NCBI RefSeq assembly: GCF_000003855.2
Contig: NW_003101637.1
Span: forward strand, 180,732 to 207,547
Length of the DNA: 26,816 bases
Direction: 5' to 3'
Source: Blastomyces gilchristii SLH14081
Taxonomy: Eukaryota; Ascomycota; Eurotiomycetes; Onygenales; Ajellomycetaceae
Shown here: in pieces, positions 1 through 8,625 of the stretch
Position numbering within the stretch: position 1 is the stretch's first letter
How the letters are laid out: the number at the start of each line of letters is the position of its first letter
Made by a program: the position numbers and the translations under genes
The notes under the pieces: model-generated
What the model was told of the DNA's origin: nothing
What the model saw: the letters and a program-made list of their open reading frames with translations, nothing else
Database searches by the model: none

Positions 1-122
1 CAGATCAAATGATGATAAGAAAAAAATATCAATGAAAATAGTAAATAACAATAAAAAATAATGATAGCAAAGTATAATTTACAGAAGTAATTAAGTTAAA
101 ACTCTAGTAAATTATTCATAGT

Positions 123-310
123 TAAACTGATTAATAAAATTATGAATTTTATGTTTAATTTCATTTGATCTGATTTTATACATTTCTTAGTATAAATTTC
201 ACTGAGACTATTTAGTAAAAGAATATGCAAAGTGACTATTAATCAGATTTCAAAATGAAATCATAATTTAAAAAAATTAAAAAAGTGATAAAGATGATTT
301 TATAGAGTAG
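123..310 (+). mobile_element. Partial hAT-type MITE (left end only)
   Basis: The first 28 bases align base for base, with nearly all differences transitions, to the left end of the complete MITE at 25541; the terminal motif here reads TAAACTG instead of TAGACTG. Similarity continues through the block that contains ATGCAAAGTGACTAT and fades at about 290-310. No matching right end (CGGTCAGTCTA) follows, so the copy is truncated or interrupted. It is non-coding. Confidence 0.7.
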
Positions 311-1274
311 TTGATTATATTATTTAGATCTAGTTACTGTGCGGCCTTTTATATATAATAAGTACTTGCTGAGTGATCAGTGAATATCTCACTTATATAG
401 AAGTAGTCAGTCTGTAGAGAGAGAATCTGACATCTCTCTTAACTACTACTTTACTAAGTAGATATTTGAAACTCAGTAGAGTGATTCTGTAACTAGAGAA
501 AGAATATTACATATAAAAATAGTAGTGTATTCTGTCAAAGATGTCGCAGAAGACTCACAAGATGAAGAATTAAAGAAAATTAATATAGAGATATTAGAGA
601 GTATACAGTAGTGTATATCTTAGCAGTTTCTATCTCATTCTTCTGCAGCAGTTAATGCAAAAAAAGAAAAGATCTTAGAACTAGTTTTTTACTTCTCTTG
701 AAAAAGTAAGATGTTTTTCTCTGGATTTTATATAATATTCTTACAAAGAATTAAAAACAGAGTTATTTTCTGCTATAATTTCATATTTGTTTAAGTAAGA
801 ATTACATATTCAGTGACTGAAGAGCTTTCATTAATACTTAATTCTTTGTTACACTCTGAATTAACTGATTTGAGTTGCACACTTGTTGTGTGAGAAGAAT
901 TGAATGATTTAGAATAAAATTGAATGATTTTAATCAATTTCTCTGTAAAAGATTGACATATTCTTTGTCAGTTCTTCTCTTAAAAACTGTTATATTATCT
1001 GATTTAGTATCAATTGATATCATACTTTTCCTCACTGTATCTCAAGAAAGTAATTATAAAGATTTTATTGATTTATCTTAGAAATCAATTTTAGTTTATT
1101 AGATTCTCTTTAAAAATCTAACCTAGTTACTGAACTAGTGAAAAGAAATCAGGTGTTTTATATATAAAAAGTCTTGTATTCATTTAAAATAGTCTGATCA
1201 ACATTTCATTTGAAAATAACCTGAAAAAATTTTCCTTTGAAACAGTCTGATTATCTGTTTATTAAGAAAGTAAA
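311..1274. other. AT-rich region upstream of LINE ORF1; probable LINE 5' UTR plus unassigned sequence
   Basis: No intact gene is visible. A hairpin-like segment lies near 402-455, where AGAGAGA faces TCTCTCT inside flanking AGTAGT/ACTACT arms. A plus-strand stretch near 500-700 reads as a charged peptide containing VAEDSQDEELKKIN, with TAG stops where Gln could have stood; it may be a remnant of an upstream retroelement ORF. I could not fix the LINE 5' end: no duplicate of the sequence just after the LINE tail (12945 onward) was found here. Confidence 0.4.
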
Positions 1275-2364
1275 ATGAGTCTAAAGCTAACCTCAGTTAA
1301 TACTGAAAAAGATCATTACTCAAATATAATTTCTAAGATTTAAATTCTGAAGAGAAGAAAGAAAGAAGAGATAGAAAAAAAATAAGTGTTTCAAATTCAA
1401 GAACTTGAAAGAGCTAGTAAAATACTTGAAGAACAGTGTCTGAAAGATGAGAATGAAGAAGTGCTGCTATTTCTTCATACACTAGCTAAACAGTTATAAG
1501 AAGTAATCAAGTTCAAGCTTGGAATTTCAAAAATTCATAGCATTCTTAAAAGTTCTATCTCAAAGTCAGAATTCTCTTCTTCAAATCGGAAGAAAATATA
1601 TATATAAGAAGTAGAAAATGCTGTTCAAAAAGTTGTTTAAAACCCTGCTTAAAAAACTACTCAAGACACTGTTCAAACAAATGCTCAAAAGTTTGAACAC
1701 AGTTATGAAAAAACTAGTCATCTTCCTTAAAAAAAAGAAGAGAAAAAACTGCAAAGAGAGAAGAATTTTCAAGTATCTAGAAATAGAAGACTCATTCTGA
1801 AAGTCTCTCATAAAGAGAGTCTGAAAAATCTGAACTTAAATCTTATTGTCAAACTGAGAAATGAGATTAATCAGCAGTTTCTCAGTCAGATGATAAGTGA
1901 TATTAAAGTTCAAAAATCAGTTATGACTTTAATTAAGTCATCTTTCTTTGAAAACTCAACTATTCTAACTACAAGGTCTGATTTCAATACAGCGTTTCTA
2001 ATTGAGAATGAAAATATCTAGAAATTAGCTGTAGAGCTCATGCTGAATACATCAGTCTCATTTAAAAGAGATGAGAAATTGAAAGAATTTATTCTTCATG
2101 ATATTCTAATTGAAATCTTTGATTGTCAAGAAGAAATGCTACTTCTGAAAAATGAATTAAAAGAATACAACTCAATTCAGCTCAGAAAAGAATCAGTATC
2201 ATTAAACTCTATTAAGTTCAGATAAAACAGAAGAAATGCATCAGTTCTTGTATATATAAAAACACTTAAATACTCAAAGATTTCTGAAGTAAGAGTAGCG
2301 GGTTTGAAAATGAGACTTCATGAATTCAAAAATACAAGAGTAAATCTCAAATACTAAACACAGT
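1275..2364 (+). pseudogene. LINE ORF1, 5' part (decayed)
   Basis: The start is the ATG at 1275 (MSLKLTSVNTEK); the same frame runs to the hAT insertion at 2365 and resumes at 8124 in the CCHC region. Stops fall where Gln is likely: near 1635-1650 the frame reads VQKVV*NPA*KTTQ, consistent with CAA to TAA. The protein is Lys/Glu/Gln-rich and probably coiled-coil, for example QELERASKILEEQ near 1400 and KRDEKLKEFILHDI near 2065. In this LINE class ORF1 binds the element RNA. The insertion splits the gene just before its zinc knuckles. The short open frames at 1618 and 1581 are shadows of this reading. Assignment rests on position, frame continuity and the downstream knuckles; the N-terminal sequence itself is not family-specific. 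Confidence 0.75.
2357..2364. repeat. 8-bp target-site duplication of the left hAT (left copy)
   Basis: AACACAGT lies immediately before the TIR TAGACTGGCCG and is repeated exactly at 8117-8124 directly after the other end. Eight-base duplications are the hallmark of hAT insertions. Confidence 0.95.
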
Positions 2365-2375
2365 TAGACTGGCCG
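2365..2375. repeat. hAT terminal inverted repeat, transposase 3' side
   Basis: TAGACTGGCCG; its partner is CGGTCAGTCTA at 8106-8116. The same terminus begins the MITEs at 18243 and 25541 and, in mutated form, those at 123 and 17439. Confidence 0.93.
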
Positions 2376-3114
2376 GCGGGACCATGAATTTCACATTTGG
2401 TCCCATTTGGTCTGGTCTCATACATTTCTTGGCGTGAGTCTCACCAGGACCAAGCCTCAAAAAAATCTGAAAATGAACCATTTCTGAGAGAAATGATGTG
2501 AAAAATGACCAGATTTAATTCAAGAACAGTGAAATGAGAGTAATTTTCCAGGATAAACTGTGAAAGATGATCATTCTTTCAAAATCAGAATGAGACTGAG
2601 ACTGAAGATCAAAATCAGTCTCATTCAGTTCATTCAGTGATTGTTTATATAATCAGAATTTGATAATGATTATTGATAACACTCATGAAACAACTAAATA
2701 CATTCTTGTATAAGTTTATTCTTCACTTTCTCATAAAAACTACACTTCTCTGATATACTGTGATCAGAGGTATTAAACTGTCTGATAATTTCATATTTTA
2801 CAATCATGAGTTTCTTGATTGTTTCTTCTTATAATTATTCTCAGTGATAGTGATAAATATCTTGACTTGAGTTGAACTTTCACTTCATTCTCACCTCTGT
2901 CAATGAAATTATCAGAATATCATATGTCATCAGTACAACAGTTGAATATATACTCTCAACAATTTTTCATAACTCTAGAATTGATTTGATATGTAAATTT
3001 ATCAGATTATCTTGAAAATAGTGATCAAATTTAGTTTTATAAGCATGTAATTTTGCCTGATTTTCAGTTGCAATCAATGTATGCAAGTTCTGTTTCAAAG
3101 TTAGTATTATAGTT

Positions 3115-3152
3115 CTATATAATATGAAGTGTTATCAAAGATTGTTACTTAC
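3115..3152 (-). other. Probable intron of the hAT transposase carrying the 13-bp motif
   Basis: On the minus strand this 38-base segment starts GTAAGT and ends ATATAG, and it separates two coding blocks of the transposase. Its centre is a copy of the dispersed motif (TAACAATCTTTGATAACACTT, seen on the plus strand at 3129-3151). The length is short for a fungal intron and no strong branch-point sequence is present. Confidence 0.5.
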
Positions 3153-3869
3153 TAGAGAATTGTATTTCACTGTCTTCACATCTCAAACATCTGCTTATTC
3201 AAATCTCTGATAGTTGATATTGTAGTAGTCTTGAATTAATTTAATATATAAGTCTTATTCCTCCTCTGTTCAATCTTGAGAAGTATAGATATTAACTTAA
3301 CAGAAGAAATCTAGTAGAGCTGCTACAGTATAGTACTCTGTAAAAGATTGTTCTGTTTTGCTGTAGTAATATACCAGTTTATCTCTTACAGTAACAATAG
3401 CCTGTGCTATAGCATTATCTCAGACTGAATTTCTTTTTAAGTGATTCAACTGCTTCTTAAGATAAGTAAATAAACTGTTATACACTCATCAGACTGACTG
3501 CAGTATTGATATACAAGTGATTGAGACTGTCTTCATTGTCTTATAAAACTGAAACAGTAAATCAATCACATATTTCAACTGAGTTTACTTTATATCAGAA
3601 AGTTTCAATATCTGAATCTTTTTCTGATCAGAGTGATACACTCAATGATTAATTATCTGATACAATTGAAGAGTTTGAATAGTTATCTTATATATTAAAC
3701 TTCACTGTGTTCTAATATTGTATATCATATTCAGTGATGTGACTGATTTGTTTATTTATTAAATATCATGAAATCATTATTATTATTTAGAAGAGGTACA
3801 AATTATATTAGCAATGTTTTAAATCTATAATATTTAAATTATTAGTCAATCTATTCAAAATTAACAGTA

Positions 3870-3929
3870 GTGTTATCAAAAAGTGTTATTAAAAAGCAAT
3901 ATTAAAAAGTATTATCAAAAAACATTATC
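3870..3929 (+). repeat. 13-bp minisatellite, about 4.6 units
   Basis: Units are GTGTTATCAAAAA, GTGTTATTAAAAA, GCAATATTAAAAA, GTATTATCAAAAA and a partial ACATTATC. It lies between coding blocks of the hAT transposase. On the minus strand the surroundings run from GTAACTTTTAC (about 3952) to a TTTTGAATAG end (about 3851), so the array may fill an intron. Copies of 1.6 to 3 units recur elsewhere in the hAT family. Confidence 0.85.
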
Positions 3930-5313
3930 TTTTGTAAAGTGAATGTAAAAGTTACTTGAGCAATTACTTTCATCTCATTCTCATCTCAAGAACCAGTCAT
4001 CTCATTATTCTTTATCTTGATATTAAGATTCTTTATCAGTGTTTATATCACAAGTTAAACCACATGAGTAATGCAGAGAATATAACCTTGTTTATTATTT
4101 CAGAAATACAAAGTCAATTTTTGCTTCAAGCTCTTCATCATAGTGTAGTTATTTGCAGCATTGTCAGTTGTAATTATAAGAAGACTGAGACTAATATCTC
4201 AATAGTCATTTTTAATCACAGTCATTAATATCTCTGCTATATAATTCTCAGTATAACTACTGATTAATAATTCAAATTCAATTAATGTCTCTTAATAAGT
4301 TCAGTTCTCATCAATGTAATAACATGTAACTCTTATAAATGCAAGATTGTTTGTACTAGTTCATGCATTCACTGTGAGAGACACTCTTTGATGATTCTTC
4401 AACTCTGATTCTAGATATTGTATATTGACTTTGTAGTATATCTTGAGATTAAACTGAAGACAGAATCAATGTGAAATATGAAGATTTGAATTAAGCATTT
4501 GAAGAAGTATTCAGAATTCAGGGTTTTCAATTGATCAAAGAGAAAGATTCAGAGATATACACATGTGAAGTAATTGTTCATGAAAGTTATCAGATAAGAG
4601 TTTTGAAATCAGAGTACTGATACAGAATCATTTTCACATGATTTCCTTCAAATTAGAAAGTTAGTGTTATTAAAAATCATTATCTGATAGAGTAACTTAT
4701 CAGCTCAGTAGTAATTTTCTGATTATTTTTCTTTTATTATCTGCATTCTGATGACTTCAGATATCAGAAAATTCCTTCAGAGTCATGATCAGTTTATAAT
4801 GAATATTTCTGAATGAAGTTGCAGTGATTGTAGTAAAGAGATAACTCTTCAGTAATCTGCAATATAATCTGTTGATAATTATTTTATAGTTTATCTCAAT
4901 ATTTGTGTTAAGTTTTTCATAAATTTCATGACCTGAAATCAGATGTGAAGAATGAAGTAATTATTCATTATAATTGAAAGAGAGCATTCTGTATTGAATT
5001 ATAAATAATATAGACTTTGTGATTCACAGTGATTTCTTGAAGAGTTTATGAATTTTCAATAGAAGTAAAAGAAGTGAAAGAAGTGAATTCAGAAGATATG
5101 ATAATAATTTGAGAAAGATGATAATTTATTTTCAATAACTGATCACTGATGTGTGTAAGAAGAATTAATATAAGAGAAAATAATCTTATTTCTTAGCTTA
5201 GTTATAATTTTAATACTAACTCAGATTGAATATTATTGATATATAAAAGTAAATAAACAATCTTGATTAATCTCTATTATATTTCTTGAAATATATTAAT
5301 ATTGTGAAAGAGA

Positions 5314-5353
5314 GTGTTATCAAATTATGTTATTAAATAATATCATTAAAAAT
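5314..5353 (+). repeat. 13-bp motif, about 3 degenerate units
   Basis: GTGTTATCAAATT, ATGTTATTAAATA and ATATCATTAAAAA follow one another with 13-base spacing, upstream of the transposase coding blocks. Confidence 0.7.
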
Positions 5354-5432
5354 ATATTAATATTGTGAATATCAATATTGAAAAAATGTTGACACTTATA
5401 CATTATAGTGATTTATGAATCATGATAGTTAA

Positions 5433-5453
5433 ATATATATATATATATATATT
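5433..5453. repeat. (AT)n microsatellite
   Basis: About ten uninterrupted AT dinucleotides lie in the segment between the hAT accessory coding region and the transposase. Confidence 0.9.
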
Positions 5454-5619
5454 ATTCCTGACTTGATTACAACTTGTACAATAATTTTTGAAAACTCAAA
5501 ATCAATTTTAATTATTAATAATTGAAAACTTAAACTTATAACTAACTAATATAAAAAGAAAAAAATCTACTTCTTCTCTTTCTCATTCTTCTTATCATTC
5601 TTCATAATTCACTTCTCAT

Positions 5620-5656
5620 TCTTCTTCTTCTTCTTCTTCTTCTTCTTCTTCTTCTT
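5620..5656. repeat. (CTT)n microsatellite
   Basis: About twelve CTT units; on the minus strand they encode the Lys-rich tail of the accessory reading frame. Confidence 0.9.
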
Positions 5657-5914
5657 CTCCTCATCTGAGATGATAATTATCTCAAAATCTCTCTTCACTA
5701 TCTTCTCAGAGAAGGATTTCTGCTGCTTCTTCTCAGCCAGGTCAACCTGCATCTCAAAATCCCGCATTTCCTGATCTGCTGTCTCAGGTTTCATCTCAGT
5801 AGTAAGCAGATTGACATGCTCAGAGAGCAGGGCTGTCTTCTCAATGTCCTGAATCATGAAGTGCATTTGAGACCTGAACAAGGTCTCAATCCTCTTCTTC
5901 TCTGTCAGCTCCTG

Positions 5915-5974
5915 CTAATCAATTAGAGAACAGAAGTATTATCAAAAATTGTTATCTCTCAATAAAAAACTTAC
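5915..5974 (-). other. Probable 60-bp intron with the 13-bp motif
   Basis: On the minus strand the segment begins GTAAGTTTTTTATTG, contains GATAACAATTTTTGATAATACTT (plus-strand motif at 5936-5956), then a branch-like CTAAT and a GATTAG end. Coding continues directly after it with QELTEKKRIETLF. Donor, branch and acceptor all fit fungal introns. Confidence 0.7.
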
Positions 5975-6429
5975 TAGTTTTGACTTCTTTATCTTCTACT
6001 TTAATATCTTCTCAATCTTCTTCTACTGCTACTTATTTATAGTAACACTCTTCTTCTTTCTCTCTCTCTTCATCTTAGTCTCAAATCATTCTCAGAACTT
6101 CTCCTGGTCTTATCACTGCTGCATGAGACTCTTCACTGTCTTCTTTTTCAATCTCTCACAGATGATGTTATCTGCATTATTTCTATACTTAGTTCAGTCT
6201 AAATCTATCACAAGTGTTACTTAAAATTGTTATCATTCTGCTTTCTTACAGAGCCTCTTTAAGACATCATAATATACCTTGCAATCTGTCTTCTCATGCT
6301 TGAACACCTTCTTCTTCTCTCTCTTCAATCTGTGACAGTGCTCACGCGCCTTGATGATCTGCAGAATCATAGAATATTTGAAGAGGAATAACATGATTGA
6401 TCTTAATAAGTGTTGAGAGAGAGGTGAAG

Positions 6430-6530
6430 ATAGGCAATGATATGATAATAATGATAATGATAATAATAATGATGATGATAGTGATGATAATAATAATGAT
6501 AATAATAGTGATAATGATAATGATGAAAGA
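6430..6530. repeat. (GATAAT)n-type imperfect microsatellite
   Basis: A run of GAT and AAT triplets. The matching place in the inverted right copy (about 26415-26445) holds a much shorter version, so the array changed length after the two hAT copies separated. Confidence 0.85.
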
Positions 6531-6569
6531 AAGAGTGTATTAAAATATATTATTAACTTATCAAATATA

Positions 6570-7260
6570 AAGAGACAAAGAAACTATTAACATCTTTCAG
6601 AGATGTACAGAAATGACTACAGTGTTATATAGTAATATTATCTTCATTCAATACATGCACTATTAATATTCTTTGTATGCATTTATCATATAATCTATAT
6701 CAGAGATACATGCAGAAAACAGATCTTTATTGTCAGAAAGAATGATTACAGTGATTCTCTGTTTTTATATTATAAAGATAAGTTATTCTTATTTCTTTCT
6801 TCTCTCTTTTCTCTTCTTCTTCAACTCATCACTAAGTTCAAGCTGATATTAAAACTATTAAAACACTCATAGAAATCCTCAAATTAAAGAGTATAAACTA
6901 ATCAAATTTTAAATGCAGATGAATCAAATTAATTCATTAATACTAATTATTCATTCTCTCTTCAATAAAACAACAGTTATGTCTTCTCTCCTCTCTCTCA
7001 AACAAAACATGACTCACAAAAAGTGAGTATCACGCCAGGCCATAATAATCAACACAGTCTCAGCATGTAGGGCTGTATACATGCAGTGCATGCTGAACTG
7101 AGAGACTGTGTGAATTGCAAACTGACAGCAGCATCTCAGAGAGAGTTATACAGTGTGAAAAAGCTGCAATTCTCAGTCATGTGCACAGAGAGTAAATCAC
7201 TGCAGTAAGTACATATGTATTGTATGAAAGTAATACTTTTTAATAACACTCAGTCTCTGA
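6570..7260 (-). other. hAT interior, AT-rich, no gene assigned
   Basis: No confident ORF. Positions 6887-6894 (AAGAGTAT) mark the intact target site where the right hAT copy received a MITE. A less mutated patch at 7020-7190 contains GCCAGGCC and many TGCA motifs. A possible intron end lies at 7200-7249 (minus strand, GTGTTATT... to ...CTGCAG), again containing the 13-bp motif. Confidence 0.5.
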
Positions 7261-7261
7261 T

Positions 7262-7420
7262 ATTATGAAAATAGAGTCTCTCTGTGAGATCTGTTTTTAC
7301 CAGAAGTTGAGAAATCTTATATTTCTCAAGATCATCTTCACATGCCTTGTTCATGAAATTGATGAGAGAAATCATCAATTTCAGCATTCTGTTCTTGATA
7401 TTATTCAAGTGACAGCAGAG
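7262..7420 (-). pseudogene. Exon-like coding block near the hAT 5' end
   Basis: On the minus strand one frame reads QNAEIDDFSHQFHEQGM and SGKNRSHRETLFS, with TGA and TAA stops at plausible Trp and Gln positions. The right copy at about 25015-25175 (plus strand) gives the equivalent NTEIDNSSY*FHRQGR and DKNESHRETLFS. Conservation between the copies and the stop pattern suggest this strand is the coding one. A 77-residue open frame on the opposite strand (7265-7498) also exists in both copies but is probably a mirror effect. Function is unknown; it could be the N-terminal exon of the accessory or transposase gene. Confidence 0.4.
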
Positions 7421-7619
7421 TTCACCCTGATCACACTTTTTAAGTGTATATTTTCTAATTATTCACATTTATACAGATATATACTGATTATTTATTAAAT
7501 GATATTAAGATAAAAACTCATCACAGCTGTGTTATTCTCACTGTGAGAAATACACAGTTGATGATGAACATTGCAAAGACTCTGAAAAGTGAGTATTTTA
7601 AGAATGCTACAGCTCTGCA

Positions 7620-7760
7620 ATCTTGATTTTTTATTTTATTTTTATTTTTCTTTCTTTTTTTTTCTTTTCTTTCTTTTTTTTTTTAATGTGATTTTTCTGA
7701 ATAGTTTGTTTTTTGTTTTTGTTTTTTTTGTATTTATGTTTTTTCATAATTAAAATTATA
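7620..7760. repeat. Poly-pyrimidine/T-rich tract of the hAT
   Basis: Runs of T broken by single C and G. The inverted counterpart is the A-rich tract at 20280-20420. Confidence 0.85.
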
Positions 7761-8105
7761 TGAATTATGATCTGTGTTCAGAAAAGTAATGATATTTGAT
7801 AATACTCTCTATTGAATTTTCAACAAATGAGCACTATGTTATGATATTATGTAAGTGAGAAGTGATTTCATAGTCTCATTTAATGCCATTCTCAATAATG
7901 AGATCAGAATGAAAATGTGACTAAGAATTCAAACATATTCTTTATTCAGAACTAGATTTTTATTTGAAAAGTGAATCTGAGATCTTTAATATTTGAAATA
8001 ATGTGATTTGGGATCAATGTGATGAACACAAACCATGACCAGAAGTAATGCTTTTAGGCAACATAACAACTGTAAAGTTTGGTCCTAGTCCCAGACACGG
8101 TCACA

Positions 8106-8116
8106 CGGTCAGTCTA
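8106..8116. repeat. hAT terminal inverted repeat, 5' side
   Basis: CGGTCAGTCTA, preceded by a tandem ACACGGTCACACGGTC. The same end closes the MITEs at 18752 and 26046 and opens the right hAT copy at 19917. Confidence 0.93.
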
Positions 8117-8124
8117 AACACAGT
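8117..8124. repeat. 8-bp target-site duplication of the left hAT (right copy)
   Basis: AACACAGT, identical to 2357-2364. Confidence 0.95.
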
Positions 8125-8600
8125 GCTCTAACTGTTAAAAGTATGAACACTTTACAGTCTTCTGTTTCCGAGACTCAAAATATGAATTCTGTGTAGATAA
8201 TTACAAAACTAGTGAGTATAAATGTGAAATATGCTTTAAAAAAGATAATATATATTAACATACTCTGCTCAAATGCTCTAACTGTAAAGAGAAATATATC
8301 TCTAGTTCAAAAGAATGTTCTTTTGCTTCAAAAATACAAAAGAATTGAAGAAAAGAAGAATTCAAGTGCAACTAAATAAAGCTAAATCTTGAAGCTCAAA
8401 AAGAAGAAATTGTTAACTATCTAAGTCTTCAAACTCAAATTCTTTCATTGAAAATAAATAGAATTTGAATTCTCAGACATATGTAAAGATTAGAGAATTA
8501 AGAAATAATTTCATTGATAAATTAGAAAGAATGAAAGCAGTTGAAGTTTCTGTCTTTAAAAATAGTTATAATCTGCTACTTGATGATAGTGATTAAAGTG
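8124..8600 (+). pseudogene. LINE ORF1, 3' part with CCHC zinc knuckles (decayed)
   Basis: The frame starting at 8124 is the one that entered the hAT at 2364. It opens with CSNC*KYEHFTVFC, a C-x2-C-x4-H-x4-C knuckle, followed by further Cys/His clusters (EFCVDNYKTSEYKC, CEIC and CSNCKEKYISSSKEC). Clusters of this kind bind RNA in the ORF1 proteins of Tad and I elements. After about 8330 a Lys/Asn/Glu-rich tail follows; the exact end is uncertain because two frames look coding. It ends just before the ORF2 ATG at 8626, so the two ORFs nearly abut, as usual for this group. Confidence 0.8.
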
Positions 8601-8625
8601 TATTTAATCTCTATCTTCTTTTAGT

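Larger units (their letters stand above)
2670..4920 (-). pseudogene. hAT transposase (decayed; RNase H-like core plus C-terminal dimerisation domain)
   Basis: Reading the minus strand, blocks typical of hAT transposases appear in order. Near 4395-4345 is SLTVNA*TSTNN, matching the family pattern ..T.DAWTS.N.. with Trp as TGA. Near 4175-4147 is ITTDNAANN, the family's TTDNASNN motif with a catalytic Asp, followed by CITHVV near 4078 (family CxAHVxNLV). Near 3490-3300 come VYNSLFTYLKKQL and VTVRDKLVYYYSKTE then VAALLDFFC (family ILDPR.K). Near 3030-2890 is the hATC dimerisation block FDHYF...SILEL*KIVES...TYDILIISLT. The enzyme would cut and join the element ends in the nucleus. Many stops lie at Trp or Gln positions. 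Several intron-like gaps occur, one at 3115-3152, so a single continuous frame is not expected. Exact ends are approximate. Confidence 0.85.
5609..6365 (-). pseudogene. Second coding region of the hAT, unknown function, Lys/Glu-rich C-terminus
   Basis: I do not recognise this protein. On the minus strand 6365-6235 reads as a basic peptide (RLKREKKKVFKHEKTDCKVYY...). After a 60-base intron at 5915-5974, exon 5914-5609 encodes QELTEKKRIETLF then MIQDIEKTALLSEHV and MQVDLAEKKQQKSFSEK, ending in a Glu then Lys-rich tail made by a (CTT)n run and a TGA at 5609-5611. The predicted product is charged and probably coiled-coil. It lies upstream of the transposase in the same orientation. The block at about 5690-5910 keeps GG/CC pairs better than its surroundings. 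The same region is found in reverse complement in the right hAT copy (about 26540-26816 and onward), so it belongs to the element. It may be a DNA-binding or accessory factor, or a 5' part of a long transposase gene. Confidence 0.55.
2365..8116 (-). mobile_element. Complete but decayed hAT transposon, 5752 bp (left copy)
   Basis: The element is bounded by TAGACTGGCCG at 2365-2375 and CGGTCAGTCTA at 8106-8116 (10 of 11 positions complementary) and flanked by an exact 8-bp duplication. It carries a hAT transposase on the minus strand at about 2670-4920 and, upstream of it, another coding region at about 5609-6365, so transcription would run from the 8116 end. The 8116 end has a subterminal duplication (ACACGGTC twice). 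The outer 100 bases at 2365-2465 keep many GG/CC pairs and look close to the ancestral sequence, whereas the interior is heavily C-to-T mutated. It sits inside LINE ORF1, so it is younger than the LINE. An inverted second copy starts at 19917. Confidence 0.92.

Noticed and set aside
2365..2375. Tc1/mariner assignment from TA at the ends
   Set aside because: The TA belongs to the TIR; three insertions show 8-bp duplications and the transposase has hAT motifs.
5433..5453. Replication origin or centromere-like AT island
   Set aside because: It is only a dinucleotide run inside the hAT; no further evidence.
7265..7498. 77-residue ORF conserved in both hAT copies (also 24929-25162)
   Set aside because: Similarity follows from the repeat. 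The opposite strand shows the decay pattern of a coding exon, so this frame is probably its shadow.
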